Source: Deltaproteobacteria bacterium (lineage in GTDB: Bacteria; Desulfobacterota; Desulfomonilia; Desulfomonilales; Desulfomonilaceae). Taken from it: a DNA stretch of 45,751 nt. Positions 7,430 through 15,227 of this stretch are shown piece by piece. Numbering within the stretch: the stretch's first letter is position 1; each line of letters begins with the position of its first letter. Location of the stretch: contig JAMCYH010000009.1 in the NCBI GenBank assembly GCA_023474025.1, forward strand, positions 1 to 45,751. Direction: 5' to 3'. The notes beneath the pieces were generated by a model that did no database searches, had not been told where the DNA came from, and saw only the letters and a list, made by a program, of their open reading frames with translations. The position numbers and the translations under genes are program-made.

Positions 7430-8935
7430 ATGAAAAACAAGTTTATTATATATATTTTACTTCTTATAATCACAGCTGCTAACAGTAGTTGTCTGGTGAA
7501 AAACTTTAGCCAATCATCAGAAGATGGTGTAGAGCCTATAAAAGGTTATGGAACGCTTTCAGATTTTCCCTTCCACGAAGCCTGGTACGGGATCTATTTT
7601 CAGGAAGATAAAATAGGTTATAGCCATTTCAAAATAACCCCTGATGGGAACGATTTCCTCATTAAAAGCGATTCAATGATGAGGCTCACCGCCATGCGGA
7701 AAACCAACGAAGTTAAAATGAATGAAAGCATTAAAGTCGCTCCCGATCTATCATTAATTTCTTTTGAATCTACCGTGAATATGAACCAGAAAGAACTAAG
7801 GGTGGAAGGAAAGGTAGAAACTTCAAAGCTTCGACTCAAGATGAATGTTTCGGATGAAAAAGTCGAGAGGGATTTCCCTTTGGACGGAAAAATTTTTCAT
7901 ACTAGCGCCATCTCTCTAATGCCAGCGCTAAAAGGCCTGAAAGAAGGATTAAAATATTCCTTTAACGTTTTCAATGTGGAGCGGCAGGCGATCGAATCAA
8001 TAGAACAGGAAATTTCCAGAGTTAAAGGAAGTCCCGGACCTTCGGGAGCTGTTTGGCGGGTTACGAATAATTACGGGCAGTCGAAGGTTACCTCCTGGTT
8101 GAATCGAAAAGGCTTGGTAGTCCTGGAAAAGGGCCTGGATGGTTCTTTGATCACAATACTTGAAGATGAAGGAGCAGCACAAAAATTTTTGCAGGCGAAA
8201 GTCCGACAGAAGGACCTGATCCTCGATTTCAGTCTGGTTAAATCTCCTGTCCAAATCATAAATCCTGCTAGGACCAAAATGTTAAAAGTGTGTCTCCAAG
8301 GGGTAAAGTCCGATCTTTTTGCACAGGATTATCGCCAAAAAGTTTCCGATTCCAAGGATGGGGTTAACATTGAAGTACATGTGGAAGACCTCCAACATTT
8401 CCAAGAGTCGCAAAAGAGCCCTAATTTCCAGGAAAACGGGCAACAGGAAAAAGATGGACTTTCAAAATACTTAGCCTCAACGACATCCATTCAATCTGAT
8501 AACAAGGAAATAGGTGATCAGGCTCGAAACATCATTTCCAGTAAATTGCCCACTCTTGACAATGTAATAAGGTTAGTAAACTGGACTGCCGACAATATAA
8601 AGGGGGATATGAAAGAGTCGTTTAACTCTCTTGACGCTCTTCATTCCGGCGAGGGTGAATGCAAGTCTCATACAAAGCTGTACGCAGCAATGGCAAGGGC
8701 CGTAGGGATCCCCACTCGTATAGTCACAGGCCTGGTGTATGCCGACAATCTGGGTTTTTCTTATCATGCGTGGGCTGAATCTTATGTGAAAGGATGGTTA
8801 TCAGTTGATCCTACATTAAGACAGGCGCCTTCGGACGCTACTCATATTAAACTTGCTTCTTCGGGAGATGATGACTCCGGAGCGGTGCTTAAAGTAATGG
8901 GAAAAATCAGAATCAGATCATTGGAATATCAATGA
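7430..8935 (+). CDS. Transglutaminase-like (papain-fold) putative lipoprotein
   Basis: A 501-residue exported protein. Residues 1-21 are a signal sequence (basic MKNK, hydrophobic IIYILLLIITAA) ending at NSSC, an imperfect lipobox, so lipid attachment at Cys21 is likely but not certain. The middle is predicted beta-rich and unassigned. The C-terminal third holds the transglutaminase-like catalytic triad: C411 in GECKSHTKLYAAMARAVGIP, H446 in YHAWAE and D460 in VDPT. Such domains in bacteria act as proteases, amidases or cross-linkers acting on the envelope. The substrate is unknown. It is first in the run with selW, the zinc-ribbon protein and the dGTPase, 80 bp upstream of selW. Confidence 0.85.
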   Translation: MKNKFIIYILLLIITAANSSCLVKNFSQSSEDGVEPIKGYGTLSDFPFHEAWYGIYFQEDKIGYSHFKITPDGNDFLIKSDSMMRLTAMRKTNEVKMNESIKVAPDLSLISFESTVNMNQKELRVEGKVETSKLRLKMNVSDEKVERDFPLDGKIFHTSAISLMPALKGLKEGLKYSFNVFNVERQAIESIEQEISRVKGSPGPSGAVWRVTNNYGQSKVTSWLNRKGLVVLEKGLDGSLITILEDEGAAQKFLQAKVRQKDLILDFSLVKSPVQIINPARTKMLKVCLQGVKSDLFAQDYRQKVSDSKDGVNIEVHVEDLQHFQESQKSPNFQENGQQEKDGLSKYLASTTSIQSDNKEIGDQARNIISSKLPTLDNVIRLVNWTADNIKGDMKESFNSLDALHSGEGECKSHTKLYAAMARAVGIPTRIVTGLVYADNLGFSYHAWAESYVKGWLSVDPTLRQAPSDATHIKLASSGDDDSGAVLKVMGKIRIRSLEYQ

Positions 8936-9015
8936 AAATGAACTCAACTTGCAATCCCTTTTACGCGGCAATATAATCGGAAAAAGTGGAGTGGTCTTAA
9001 TAGGAGGAATCATTT

Positions 9016-9246
9016 ATGAATCAGACTTGTAAAATCACATACTGCGGTAGTTGAAGCTATCGTCCAAAAGCCGCTAGTCTGGCGGAAGAACTTACTCGGG
9101 AACTTGGTTTGGAAATCGAACTCATAAAATCAAGTGGAGGAGTTTTTGAAGTTGAATTTGGAGACGAGTTGATTTTTTCAAAAAAACAGGTAGGACGTTT
9201 CCCAGACTTAGGTGAAGTTTTGAAATTAATAAGAACAAAATTGTAG
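9016..9246 (+). CDS. SelW/Rdx-family selenoprotein (UGA = selenocysteine)
   Basis: A 76-residue protein read through one in-frame TGA (9052-9054). It begins MNQTCKITYCGSU-SYRPKAASLAEEL, so the redox motif is C10-G-S-U13 at the position of the CxxU/CxxC motif of the SelW/SelT/SelH (Rdx) thioredoxin-like family. The family's R-x-K/R-A-x-x-L after the motif, the GGVFEVEFGDELIFSKK beta hairpin and the G-x-FP-D signature (GRFPDLGEVLKLI) are all present. AGGAGG at 9002-9007 is 8 nt from the ATG. It would be cytoplasmic and probably a glutathione- or thioredoxin-linked thiol oxidoreductase. Codons after the TGA continue the family without interruption, which argues against a pseudogene. The frame would be ignored or split by standard annotation. 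Confidence 0.9.
9070..9085 (+). promoter_or_regulatory. Candidate bacterial SECIS hairpin after the selW UGA
   Basis: About 16 nt after the UGA a small stem can form, either CCGC/GCGG (9071-9074 with 9082-9085, loop TAGTCTG) or GCC/GGC (9070-9072 with 9081-9083, loop beginning with G). Distance and loop fit the loose bacterial SECIS model. The stem is short, so the call is tentative. Confidence 0.4.
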
Positions 9247-9258
9247 GAAATCGACAGC

Positions 9259-9744
9259 ATGGTTGTTAAATGTTTTAATTGTGAAGCTCTTCTTCGAGTA
9301 GATGAAAAGAGCATTCCGGAAGGCGAGCAGATCAATGTTAGATGTCCCAAATGTGGAAGTGAAGGCATAATCGGCGCAAACCAACATTCATTTAAATCCG
9401 AAACAGATTCCCTCCAACAAATACAGGGGTTAGAATCGAAAATCGTTGAAAAGCCGGTGGACCAAATGAAAGATCAACCTCTTTCCAAAACTGCAACGAA
9501 TTCAAAAGCGGGAGAATTGACTCTCCCCGAAGACGCATTTAAGGATTTCCGGTTTCCTGGGCAAGTTTCCCCGTCGAGTAAGAAAAGCCTATTTGGTGAC
9601 CGAAGGGCGGGCAAAATCTTTTTCTTGATAGCGTCAATTATTGTAGTAGCCATTTTTACCATACTGGTTAATTTGATTCTTCCTGGGATGCCACCAGCGG
9701 ATGTTGAGCATGTGACATCCTCCCAGCATACCCACGCAAGATAA
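9259..9744 (+). CDS. Zinc-ribbon (MJ0042-like) single-pass membrane protein
   Basis: A 161-residue protein. Residues 1-38 form an N-terminal zinc ribbon with C5-x2-C8 and C29-x2-C32, matching the MJ0042/zinc-ribbon-5 pattern (short spacer with K-x-R-C-P-K-C-G). A low-complexity hydrophilic linker of about 80 residues follows, then one transmembrane helix at about 120-141 (KIFFLIASIIVVAIFTILVNLIL) and a short His-containing tail. Such proteins are common in Deltaproteobacteria and have no known reaction. It starts 12 bp after the selW stop, so it is in the same transcript. Function unknown. Confidence 0.8.
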   Translation: MVVKCFNCEALLRVDEKSIPEGEQINVRCPKCGSEGIIGANQHSFKSETDSLQQIQGLESKIVEKPVDQMKDQPLSKTATNSKAGELTLPEDAFKDFRFPGQVSPSSKKSLFGDRRAGKIFFLIASIIVVAIFTILVNLILPGMPPADVEHVTSSQHTHAR

Positions 9745-9811
9745 GAATGTTTGAGGGTGATTTCAACTGTTAATCGACAGAAATATTCAGGAAAAAAGGG
9801 AACGAGATTAT

Positions 9812-10933
9812 TTGGCTCCCTACGCGTTTCTCTCTCAAAACAGTTCGGGTCGTCAGTGGCCTGAGCCTGAATGCGGATATCGAACGTCATTTCAAAGGGA
9901 TAGAGATAGAATTATTCACTCGAAGGCGTTCCGCCGACTGGAATACAAAACTCAGGTTTTTGCCTATTACGAAGGGGATCACTACAGAACCAGGCTAACG
10001 CATACCCTGGAAGTAGCTCAAATCGCAAGGAGCATAGCACAGTATATCGGCGCTAACGAGGATTTAACGCATGCGATCGCGTTCGCTCATGATTTGGGCC
10101 ACACTCCTTTTGGTCATGCAGGTGAAAAATCTTTACATTACCTAATGGAGGATTTCGGAGGATTTGAGCATAACCGCCAGTCATTGCGGGTAGTTGATCT
10201 CTTGGAAACCAGATATCCAGATTTTCCGGGTCTCAATTTAAGCTTTGAGACCCGGGCCGGCATTATCCGGCATACGACGAGATACGACCGAGCTCCTGAG
10301 GATATGCTAGCAGAATTTCTGACAACTGCCAATCCTACGTTGGAAGCTCAAATTGTAAATATTGCTGATGAGATAGCTTATAGTTGTCATGACATAGAGG
10401 ATGGATTGCGATCCGGCTTTTTCACCGAGCGAGATCTCTCAGACCTTGGGATCTGGAACGAAATTACTGGAATGGTTAAAGAGCGTCTAAAACGAGCAGA
10501 CGAAAATACGTTTCTATATCAATGCATCCGTTTTCTGATAGATTTTTTAATCAGGGATGTTCTTGTTCGAACGGAACAACTCCTAACACTGATCAGAGCT
10601 GAAAAGCCTGAACAAATTATGACTGCTCGCGAAGTTGTGGTTTCGTTTTCAGATAAAATGCAGGAATGGAAAACTCAACTCGACAGTTTTTTGTACAACA
10701 AGTTTTATACTCATTACAAAATCATGAGAATGCAGTACAAGGCTGATCGTTTATTAACGGATCTTTTTCGAGAGTATGTTAGTAGACCGTTTCAATTACC
10801 ACCAGGTATTCAACGACGCATTGAAAAAGGTAACGAATCGGTAGAAAGAATCATTTGCGATTATATTGCGGGGATGACGGACCGGTTTGCTTTAAATGAA
10901 CACCGTAAACTGTTTTTACCGTATGAGTATTGA
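9812..10933 (+). CDS. dgt: dGTPase-like HD-domain nucleotide triphosphohydrolase
   Basis: An HD-superfamily enzyme of the deoxyguanosinetriphosphate triphosphohydrolase-like family, cleaving dNTPs to deoxynucleoside and tripolyphosphate. The family's RTSFQRDRDRIIHSKAFRRLEYKTQVF segment is followed by metal ligands H64 (RLTHTLEVA), H93-D94 (FAHDLGHTPFGH) and a later Asp in NIADEIAYSCHDIEDG. Residue counts start at the TTG at 9812. The frame is open back to 9761, and the extra residues (QEKRERDYLAPYAF) resemble the N-terminus of family members. CTG at 9767 lies 6 nt after GAGGGTGA, so the true start may be a non-AUG codon upstream. It is last in the transglutaminase-selW run and convergent with mobA. 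Confidence 0.92.
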   Translation: MAPYAFLSQNSSGRQWPEPECGYRTSFQRDRDRIIHSKAFRRLEYKTQVFAYYEGDHYRTRLTHTLEVAQIARSIAQYIGANEDLTHAIAFAHDLGHTPFGHAGEKSLHYLMEDFGGFEHNRQSLRVVDLLETRYPDFPGLNLSFETRAGIIRHTTRYDRAPEDMLAEFLTTANPTLEAQIVNIADEIAYSCHDIEDGLRSGFFTERDLSDLGIWNEITGMVKERLKRADENTFLYQCIRFLIDFLIRDVLVRTEQLLTLIRAEKPEQIMTAREVVVSFSDKMQEWKTQLDSFLYNKFYTHYKIMRMQYKADRLLTDLFREYVSRPFQLPPGIQRRIEKGNESVERIICDYIAGMTDRFALNEHRKLFLPYEY

Positions 10934-10948
10934 GACTGACACTATTTT

Positions 10949-11593
10949 TCAAGAATCCGAGCCGTTTTTGATAGCCATTCTTATCGCCACATTCAAATCA
11001 GCAGGCGTATTAACATTAATACGAAACTGGAGGCATGGATCCATTTCCATCAACTCTCGTTCGTCAATTTCCAACATATCCACTTCTTTAAAAAAATTAG
11101 CTACCTTAAGTTCGCCTCTTTGCATCAATTTCTCAATATGAGGAATACATTGGGACGAATAAACAGCATGTAACGGTTCGAGATACCTACCAATTCGCGG
11201 TATGGTGATATCATGCCCTGAGGCGCGGCAACACATATAGGAAACAATCTCTTTATTCAGGAAGGGCATGTCACATGCCAGAACGAAACCGAACTCCCTT
11301 GAGCAAGATTTGAGCCCGGTCAAGATTCCTCCGAGTGATCCATAGCCAGGCTTTATGTCGGCAAAAATAGGTTTTTTCAGAAAAGCGTATTGGTCAAAAC
11401 TGTTGCTGACGATAATTATTCTTTCAAAAAGCTGTTCGAGTACCTCTATTTCTCTGTCAATAATGGTCTTACCGGCTATTTTTATAAACGCCTTATTTTT
11501 GCCACCCATACGTTTGGATGCCCCACCGGCAAGCAAAATAGCCGCGATATTAGGAAACAACGGCGAAATGTTTGTAAGAGCTTTAGTCGCCAT
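10949..11593 (-). CDS. mobA: Molybdenum cofactor guanylyltransferase
   Basis: A 214-residue nucleotidyltransferase that attaches GMP to Mo-molybdopterin to make the MGD cofactor of formate dehydrogenases, nitrate reductases and related enzymes. Residues 18-36 carry the family's ILLAGGASKRMGGKNKA nucleotide-binding loop; GSLGGILTGL, ACDMPFL (metal-binding Asp) and a C-terminal RINVNTPADL (N-T-P-x-D-L) segment follow. An in-frame TTG six codons upstream (11611) has a badly spaced SD, so ATG 11593 is used. Presence implies the host makes MGD-dependent molybdo/tungsto enzymes, consistent with anaerobic life. Divergent from the next small gene, 72 bp away. Confidence 0.93.
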   Translation of the reverse strand: MATKALTNISPLFPNIAAILLAGGASKRMGGKNKAFIKIAGKTIIDREIEVLEQLFERIIIVSNSFDQYAFLKKPIFADIKPGYGSLGGILTGLKSCSREFGFVLACDMPFLNKEIVSYMCCRASGHDITIPRIGRYLEPLHAVYSSQCIPHIEKLMQRGELKVANFFKEVDMLEIDERELMEMDPCLQFRINVNTPADLNVAIRMAIKNGSDS

Positions 11594-11665
11594 GAAATCT
11601 CTTATTGCCAATCCTGAGTAATGACCATAATATGGTACTTAAGTAAGAACAGAAAGGTTCAGAGC

Positions 11666-11914
11666 ATGGAAGAGCATACGATACTGGCGGCTGAGGAAAA
11701 TTTTGGAGCGGTTTCAGTTTGCCCGGGAGGTATAGTTCATATAAACCTTACTCATATGACTTTAAAACTTGTTCCCTCTGATTTCGAAAAATTCTCTGAT
11801 TTGGTAGCCAAGGCAAGACAAAACTTTAGTCGACCCAAGAGAATTGACGGCAAACCGCGTTTGCAAGTCGTTGCAAATGAAACCTCATCGGATGAAAATT
11901 CCGAAAAAAGCTGA
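11666..11914 (+). CDS. 82-residue conserved-looking protein, unknown
   Basis: A small soluble protein starting MEEHTILAAEENFGAVSVCPGGIVHINLTHMTLKLVP, then a helical part (DFEKFSDLVAKARQNF) and a charged tail ending in acidic residues. The block C-P-G-G-x-V-H-[LI]-x-[LF] followed by a strand-turn and an F-x-x-[LF]-x-x-L helix looks like a recurring short family, but I do not recognise a name. The frame runs 15 codons further upstream, but the first ATG with an AAAGG-like ribosome-binding site is at 11666. No signal peptide or membrane segment. Convergent with the HPt gene and divergent from mobA. Confidence 0.65.
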   Translation: MEEHTILAAEENFGAVSVCPGGIVHINLTHMTLKLVPSDFEKFSDLVAKARQNFSRPKRIDGKPRLQVVANETSSDENSEKS

Positions 11915-11938
11915 AAGGGTTCAGATCTTAACCAAGTT

Positions 11939-12292
11939 TTATTTTGTCGCTGACAAATCATTTTTTATAGCGCTAAGTTCATCAAACAGTCTGTTCAAAC
12001 TGTTTTCCAGAATAATTAAAGCCTCCGATGCGCCCGTCAAATCTTTGTTACGTCCCATGGTTTCAAGTCGCAAAGACGCCTCAAAAGTGTCCTCAGCCGC
12101 AAAATTACCTACGGAACCTTTAAGCGTATGCGCCGATTTCTGAAGACTATCTGCTGAGTTTTTTTCAACAGATTCTTTTATATCTTTAAACATACTTGGG
12201 CCAAGCTCCAAAAACAATTCGATCAGTTCGATTAGCAGTTCACAAGAATTGCCAACGCGTTCCATCAGTTGCTCTCTATCGATCACCACCAC
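11939..12292 (-). CDS. HPt (histidine phosphotransfer) domain protein
   Basis: A 117-residue, all-helical single-domain protein. The phosphorylated histidine is H55 in SAHTLKGSVGNFAA, the canonical A-H-x-L-K-G-[SA]-[ASV] motif of HPt domains, which relay phosphate between receiver domains of hybrid sensor kinases and response regulators. The N-terminal helix starts with IDREQLMERVGNS, which is usual for stand-alone HPt proteins. No kinase or receiver gene adjoins it: the neighbouring gene upstream on the same strand is nnr (18-bp gap). Its partners are not shown by context. Confidence 0.88.
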   Translation of the reverse strand: MVVIDREQLMERVGNSCELLIELIELFLELGPSMFKDIKESVEKNSADSLQKSAHTLKGSVGNFAAEDTFEASLRLETMGRNKDLTGASEALIILENSLNRLFDELSAIKNDLSATK

Positions 12293-12310
12293 GTTTCAGT
12301 CTCCTGCGAT

Positions 12311-13915
12311 TCACTGTTCTACAGATTTACCCTGGTTTGTGTAATTCTTTAATATACTTTGTATAAAACCGGGAATTTCCTTTACTATGTCCGTAGCGAT
12401 TACAGGTCGTGGTCCATCACGATCAATAACACTATCAGCTATATATCCATGGATCCAAACAGCAAAAGGGATCGCCTCAGCAAGGGGCATTTTTTGAGCT
12501 ATCAGACCAGTGATGATACCCGTTAGAACATCTCCCTGACCGCCTGACGCCATCCACGGGTTACCCGAGCCGTTTATATATGATCGTCCATCCGGATCAA
12601 AAATGATGGTACGAGCGCCTTTAAGGACCAGCCAAGCCTTATAGGTTTTGACGAACTCTCTACCAATGTTCAATCGATCATTTTGAATCTGCAACCCCGA
12701 AAAGCCTGTCAACCTACCCATTTCGCCTGGATGTGGAGTCAAAACGACAGTAGCCTTGGTAGTAGACAAAAGTTCCGGATTTTGAGCTAGACAATTTAAT
12801 CCATCCGCATCAACAACAAGTTTCCCTTCATATTGGCTCAAAAGCGTGTTAACGATTTCAACAGCCCCTGATGACGCAGACAGACCTGGACCTATCGCGA
12901 CCACATCTTTATCCTGACAAAGCTCCAAAATTCGATCAATAGCGGATAGACTAAGATAGCCCGATTCATCGGGAAGCGGTTCGGTCATTTCTTCTGTTAG
13001 TTTATTTTCAAGGATAGGATTCAGTGAAGCCGGAACTGCCACCGTGACCAATCCAGCGCCTATCCTTGACGCTGCCATTGCCGTCATGACTGGGGCCCCT
13101 GTCTTGCCTGTAGATCCTCCTACAATAAGCGCTCTGCCGAATGAACCTTTGTGAGCAGTTGGATCAGACCTTAGTTGCAAGTACTGCCTTAAATCAGGTT
13201 TATCATAAAAAATGACCTTTGGGGGGGCCTGTTTTATCGAAATTTCGGGAATGCCAATATCAATTACCTCAATTTGCCCGCAAAGTTTTTCTCCTGGAAA
13301 ATTGGCCATACCTATTTTCCGAAACCCGAAGGTAGCTGTGATGTCCGCCTGTATGGCAACCCCCTGTATGACCCCAGTATCTGAATCAACCCCCGATGGT
13401 ATGTCGACGGAAAGTTTGAAAGCGTCTATGGCATTTATTTTTGTAATGGTGTCACTGTATGGCGGTCGAACCTGAGATTTTAGGCCAGTGCCTAAAATAG
13501 CGTCGACAATTATGTCGTTTTGACACCATAAATTCGCAGCAGATTCGAGTTTCTGATAGGAATCGATCTCATGGATAGACCCTCTCATCGCAATTAGTAT
13601 ATTCAGGTTTATCCTAGCGTCGCCCCTTATTTTGTCCCTGGGAGTTAGAAGGAAAGTATCAACCTTGGCTCCCTGATTTATCAGGTACCTTGCGATTACG
13701 AAGCCGTCTCCTCCATTATTGCCGGGACCTGCTACGACCGAGATCGATTTATTTTTGAGGTCTTCTTTAAATAACCGTTTGAGAATCTGAAACGTAGATC
13801 GTCCAGCATTTTCCATGAGGACAATTCCAGGTATCCCAAATTGATTAATCGCCGTGGAGTCGAATGAACGCATCTCCTCAGCGCTAACTAGAAAAGAATT
13901 CGTAACTTTTTCCAA
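12311..13915 (-). CDS. nnr: Bifunctional NAD(P)H-hydrate epimerase / ADP-dependent NAD(P)H-hydrate dehydratase
   Basis: A 534-residue metabolite-repair enzyme that rescues hydrated NAD(P)H. The N-terminal YjeF domain (epimerase, about 1-225) has GPGNNGGDG at 63-71. The C-terminal ribokinase-like domain (dehydratase, about 230-525) has GKTGAPVMTAMAASRIGAG, the VLTPHPGEMGRL segment and the catalytic SGGQGDVLTGI loop near 457-467. Both active sites look intact. The TTG start at 13915 is preceded by GAGGG with a 6-nt spacer, a reasonable arrangement. It lies 51 bp after the site-2 protease gene and 18 bp before the HPt gene, so the three are likely co-transcribed. Confidence 0.95.
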   Translation of the reverse strand: MEKVTNSFLVSAEEMRSFDSTAINQFGIPGIVLMENAGRSTFQILKRLFKEDLKNKSISVVAGPGNNGGDGFVIARYLINQGAKVDTFLLTPRDKIRGDARINLNILIAMRGSIHEIDSYQKLESAANLWCQNDIIVDAILGTGLKSQVRPPYSDTITKINAIDAFKLSVDIPSGVDSDTGVIQGVAIQADITATFGFRKIGMANFPGEKLCGQIEVIDIGIPEISIKQAPPKVIFYDKPDLRQYLQLRSDPTAHKGSFGRALIVGGSTGKTGAPVMTAMAASRIGAGLVTVAVPASLNPILENKLTEEMTEPLPDESGYLSLSAIDRILELCQDKDVVAIGPGLSASSGAVEIVNTLLSQYEGKLVVDADGLNCLAQNPELLSTTKATVVLTPHPGEMGRLTGFSGLQIQNDRLNIGREFVKTYKAWLVLKGARTIIFDPDGRSYINGSGNPWMASGGQGDVLTGIITGLIAQKMPLAEAIPFAVWIHGYIADSVIDRDGPRPVIATDIVKEIPGFIQSILKNYTNQGKSVEQ

Positions 13916-13966
13916 ATCCGACCCTCGAGGCTCATTGATTCCTTGGGCGAAGCAGAATTAAGGAGC

Positions 13967-15061
13967 CTATGCTTTGCTAGTTCCGAGGAATTCACATGAA
14001 TACCCACTGCAGAGCATATTGTACCGGCCTATTTGTTCTAGTGTAATGAGGCCTCTTAATTCATTCCCGCTCATTATCGGGATGGCTTTACTACCACTAG
14101 TCTGCATCTTCTGGAGCACTTCAATGACCGGGGTATGTTCGCTAGCGGTGGGAAAATCGCGGATCATAGCTTCAGAGATTGGGGTAGAAGGGCCTTTTTT
14201 ATGAAGAGTTTCAACAATTGCTTCCCTGGTCACCAAGCCAATCAATCTATGTCCGTCCATTACCGGGAAATCTCCCTGGAAACTACGACAAAAATGCTCC
14301 GCCGCATCTCCGACGGTTTGGAACGGAGTGAGGGTTTCGATGTCGCTGATCATTGCGGCCTGAGCTTTGACTCCACCCAGGGCAACCATAATCCCCATTT
14401 GACGCTCCTCAGCCTCAGCGCCGAGATATACAAACAACGCAATTAGAATCAGGAAAACGTTGCCAGAAAAGAATCCCCAGAAAAACATAAATATTGCGAA
14501 CCCTTGTCCTACACCGACAGCTATTTTGGTAGCCTTGTACGGATTCAGGTACATTGCCAGGGCGCCTCTTAAAACTCTACCTCCATCCATGGGAAAAGCT
14601 GGGGCCAGGTTGAATAGACCGAGGATAAGATTCACTGCGATTAATTCGGCAAGTAGTCCACCTTTTAGGGAAAAATCAGTAATTGTAACCCCGGTTCCAA
14701 GAAAATCCGCTACAAACCATAGTAGAAAAGCTAATAGAAAACTTGACGCCGGACCAGCAATTGCGATTAAAACTTCCTGAAGGGGTTTGTCAGGAGTTTC
14801 AGCCATTCTTGAAACGCCACCAATCGGAAGCAGTGTGATATCAGTAACCTCTATTCCGAAATGTCTTGCAACAATGGAGTGGCTTAATTCATGAAAAACA
14901 ACCGAAGCGAAGACAAGAATGACAAAAACCACTCCAGCAAAGCCCCCAGCGCCAATTATTGACCCTCCTACGAAGTACACCAGTATTAACAGCAGGATAA
15001 ATGTGATGTGAAGGTTTAATGGTATTCCGAATATAGACCCGATTCTAAACGACCATTTCAT
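13967..15061 (-). CDS. Site-2 protease family (M50) membrane zinc protease with CBS domains
   Basis: A 364-residue intramembrane metalloprotease. About six hydrophobic segments in the first 220 residues contain the zinc motif H57-E-L-S-H61 and the third ligand in FPMDGGRVLRGAL. The C-terminal 130 residues (about 235-355) form a pair of CBS domains that usually bind adenine nucleotides and could couple activity to energy status. The family (FtsH-like/SpoIVFB type with C-terminal CBS) cleaves membrane-bound regulators; its substrate here is unknown. SD AGGAGG is 9 nt from the ATG. It starts the likely operon S2P-nnr-HPt and is divergent from the fused dehydrogenase gene. Confidence 0.92.
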   Translation of the reverse strand: MKWSFRIGSIFGIPLNLHITFILLLILVYFVGGSIIGAGGFAGVVFVILVFASVVFHELSHSIVARHFGIEVTDITLLPIGGVSRMAETPDKPLQEVLIAIAGPASSFLLAFLLWFVADFLGTGVTITDFSLKGGLLAELIAVNLILGLFNLAPAFPMDGGRVLRGALAMYLNPYKATKIAVGVGQGFAIFMFFWGFFSGNVFLILIALFVYLGAEAEERQMGIMVALGGVKAQAAMISDIETLTPFQTVGDAAEHFCRSFQGDFPVMDGHRLIGLVTREAIVETLHKKGPSTPISEAMIRDFPTASEHTPVIEVLQKMQTSGSKAIPIMSGNELRGLITLEQIGRYNMLCSGYSCEFLGTSKA

Positions 15062-15135
15062 AAGAGGCGCCTCCTGATGGCATTTACCAATTGTGCACTA
15101 ATTCTTCGGTAACAAATTGTTTTGTGTAAACCTAT

Positions 15136-15147
15136 TTTACTAGTAAA
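15136..15147. promoter_or_regulatory. Palindrome in the divergent gap, possible operator
   Basis: TTTACTAGTAAA is a perfect 12-bp palindrome in the 166-bp gap between the site-2 protease (minus) and dehydrogenase (plus) genes. It may be a dimeric regulator site; no regulator is identified. Confidence 0.3.
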
Positions 15148-15227
15148 CAAAAAAATTGGCAACAACTGAGGCTTTTGATACAAATCAACAGGCTCAAGCG
15201 AAAGAGATTTGTATACGGGGCAATTTC

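Noticed and set aside
9052-9054. TGA in selW read as a stop or pseudogene lesion
   Set aside because: The codon sits exactly at the second redox position of the Rdx motif and the downstream frame continues the family intact.
9057-9368. A minus-strand ORF of about 100 codons covering the selW region
   Set aside because: Its composition is Ser/Pro/Lys-rich without family features, and the plus strand carries a coherent selenoprotein with ribosome-binding site.
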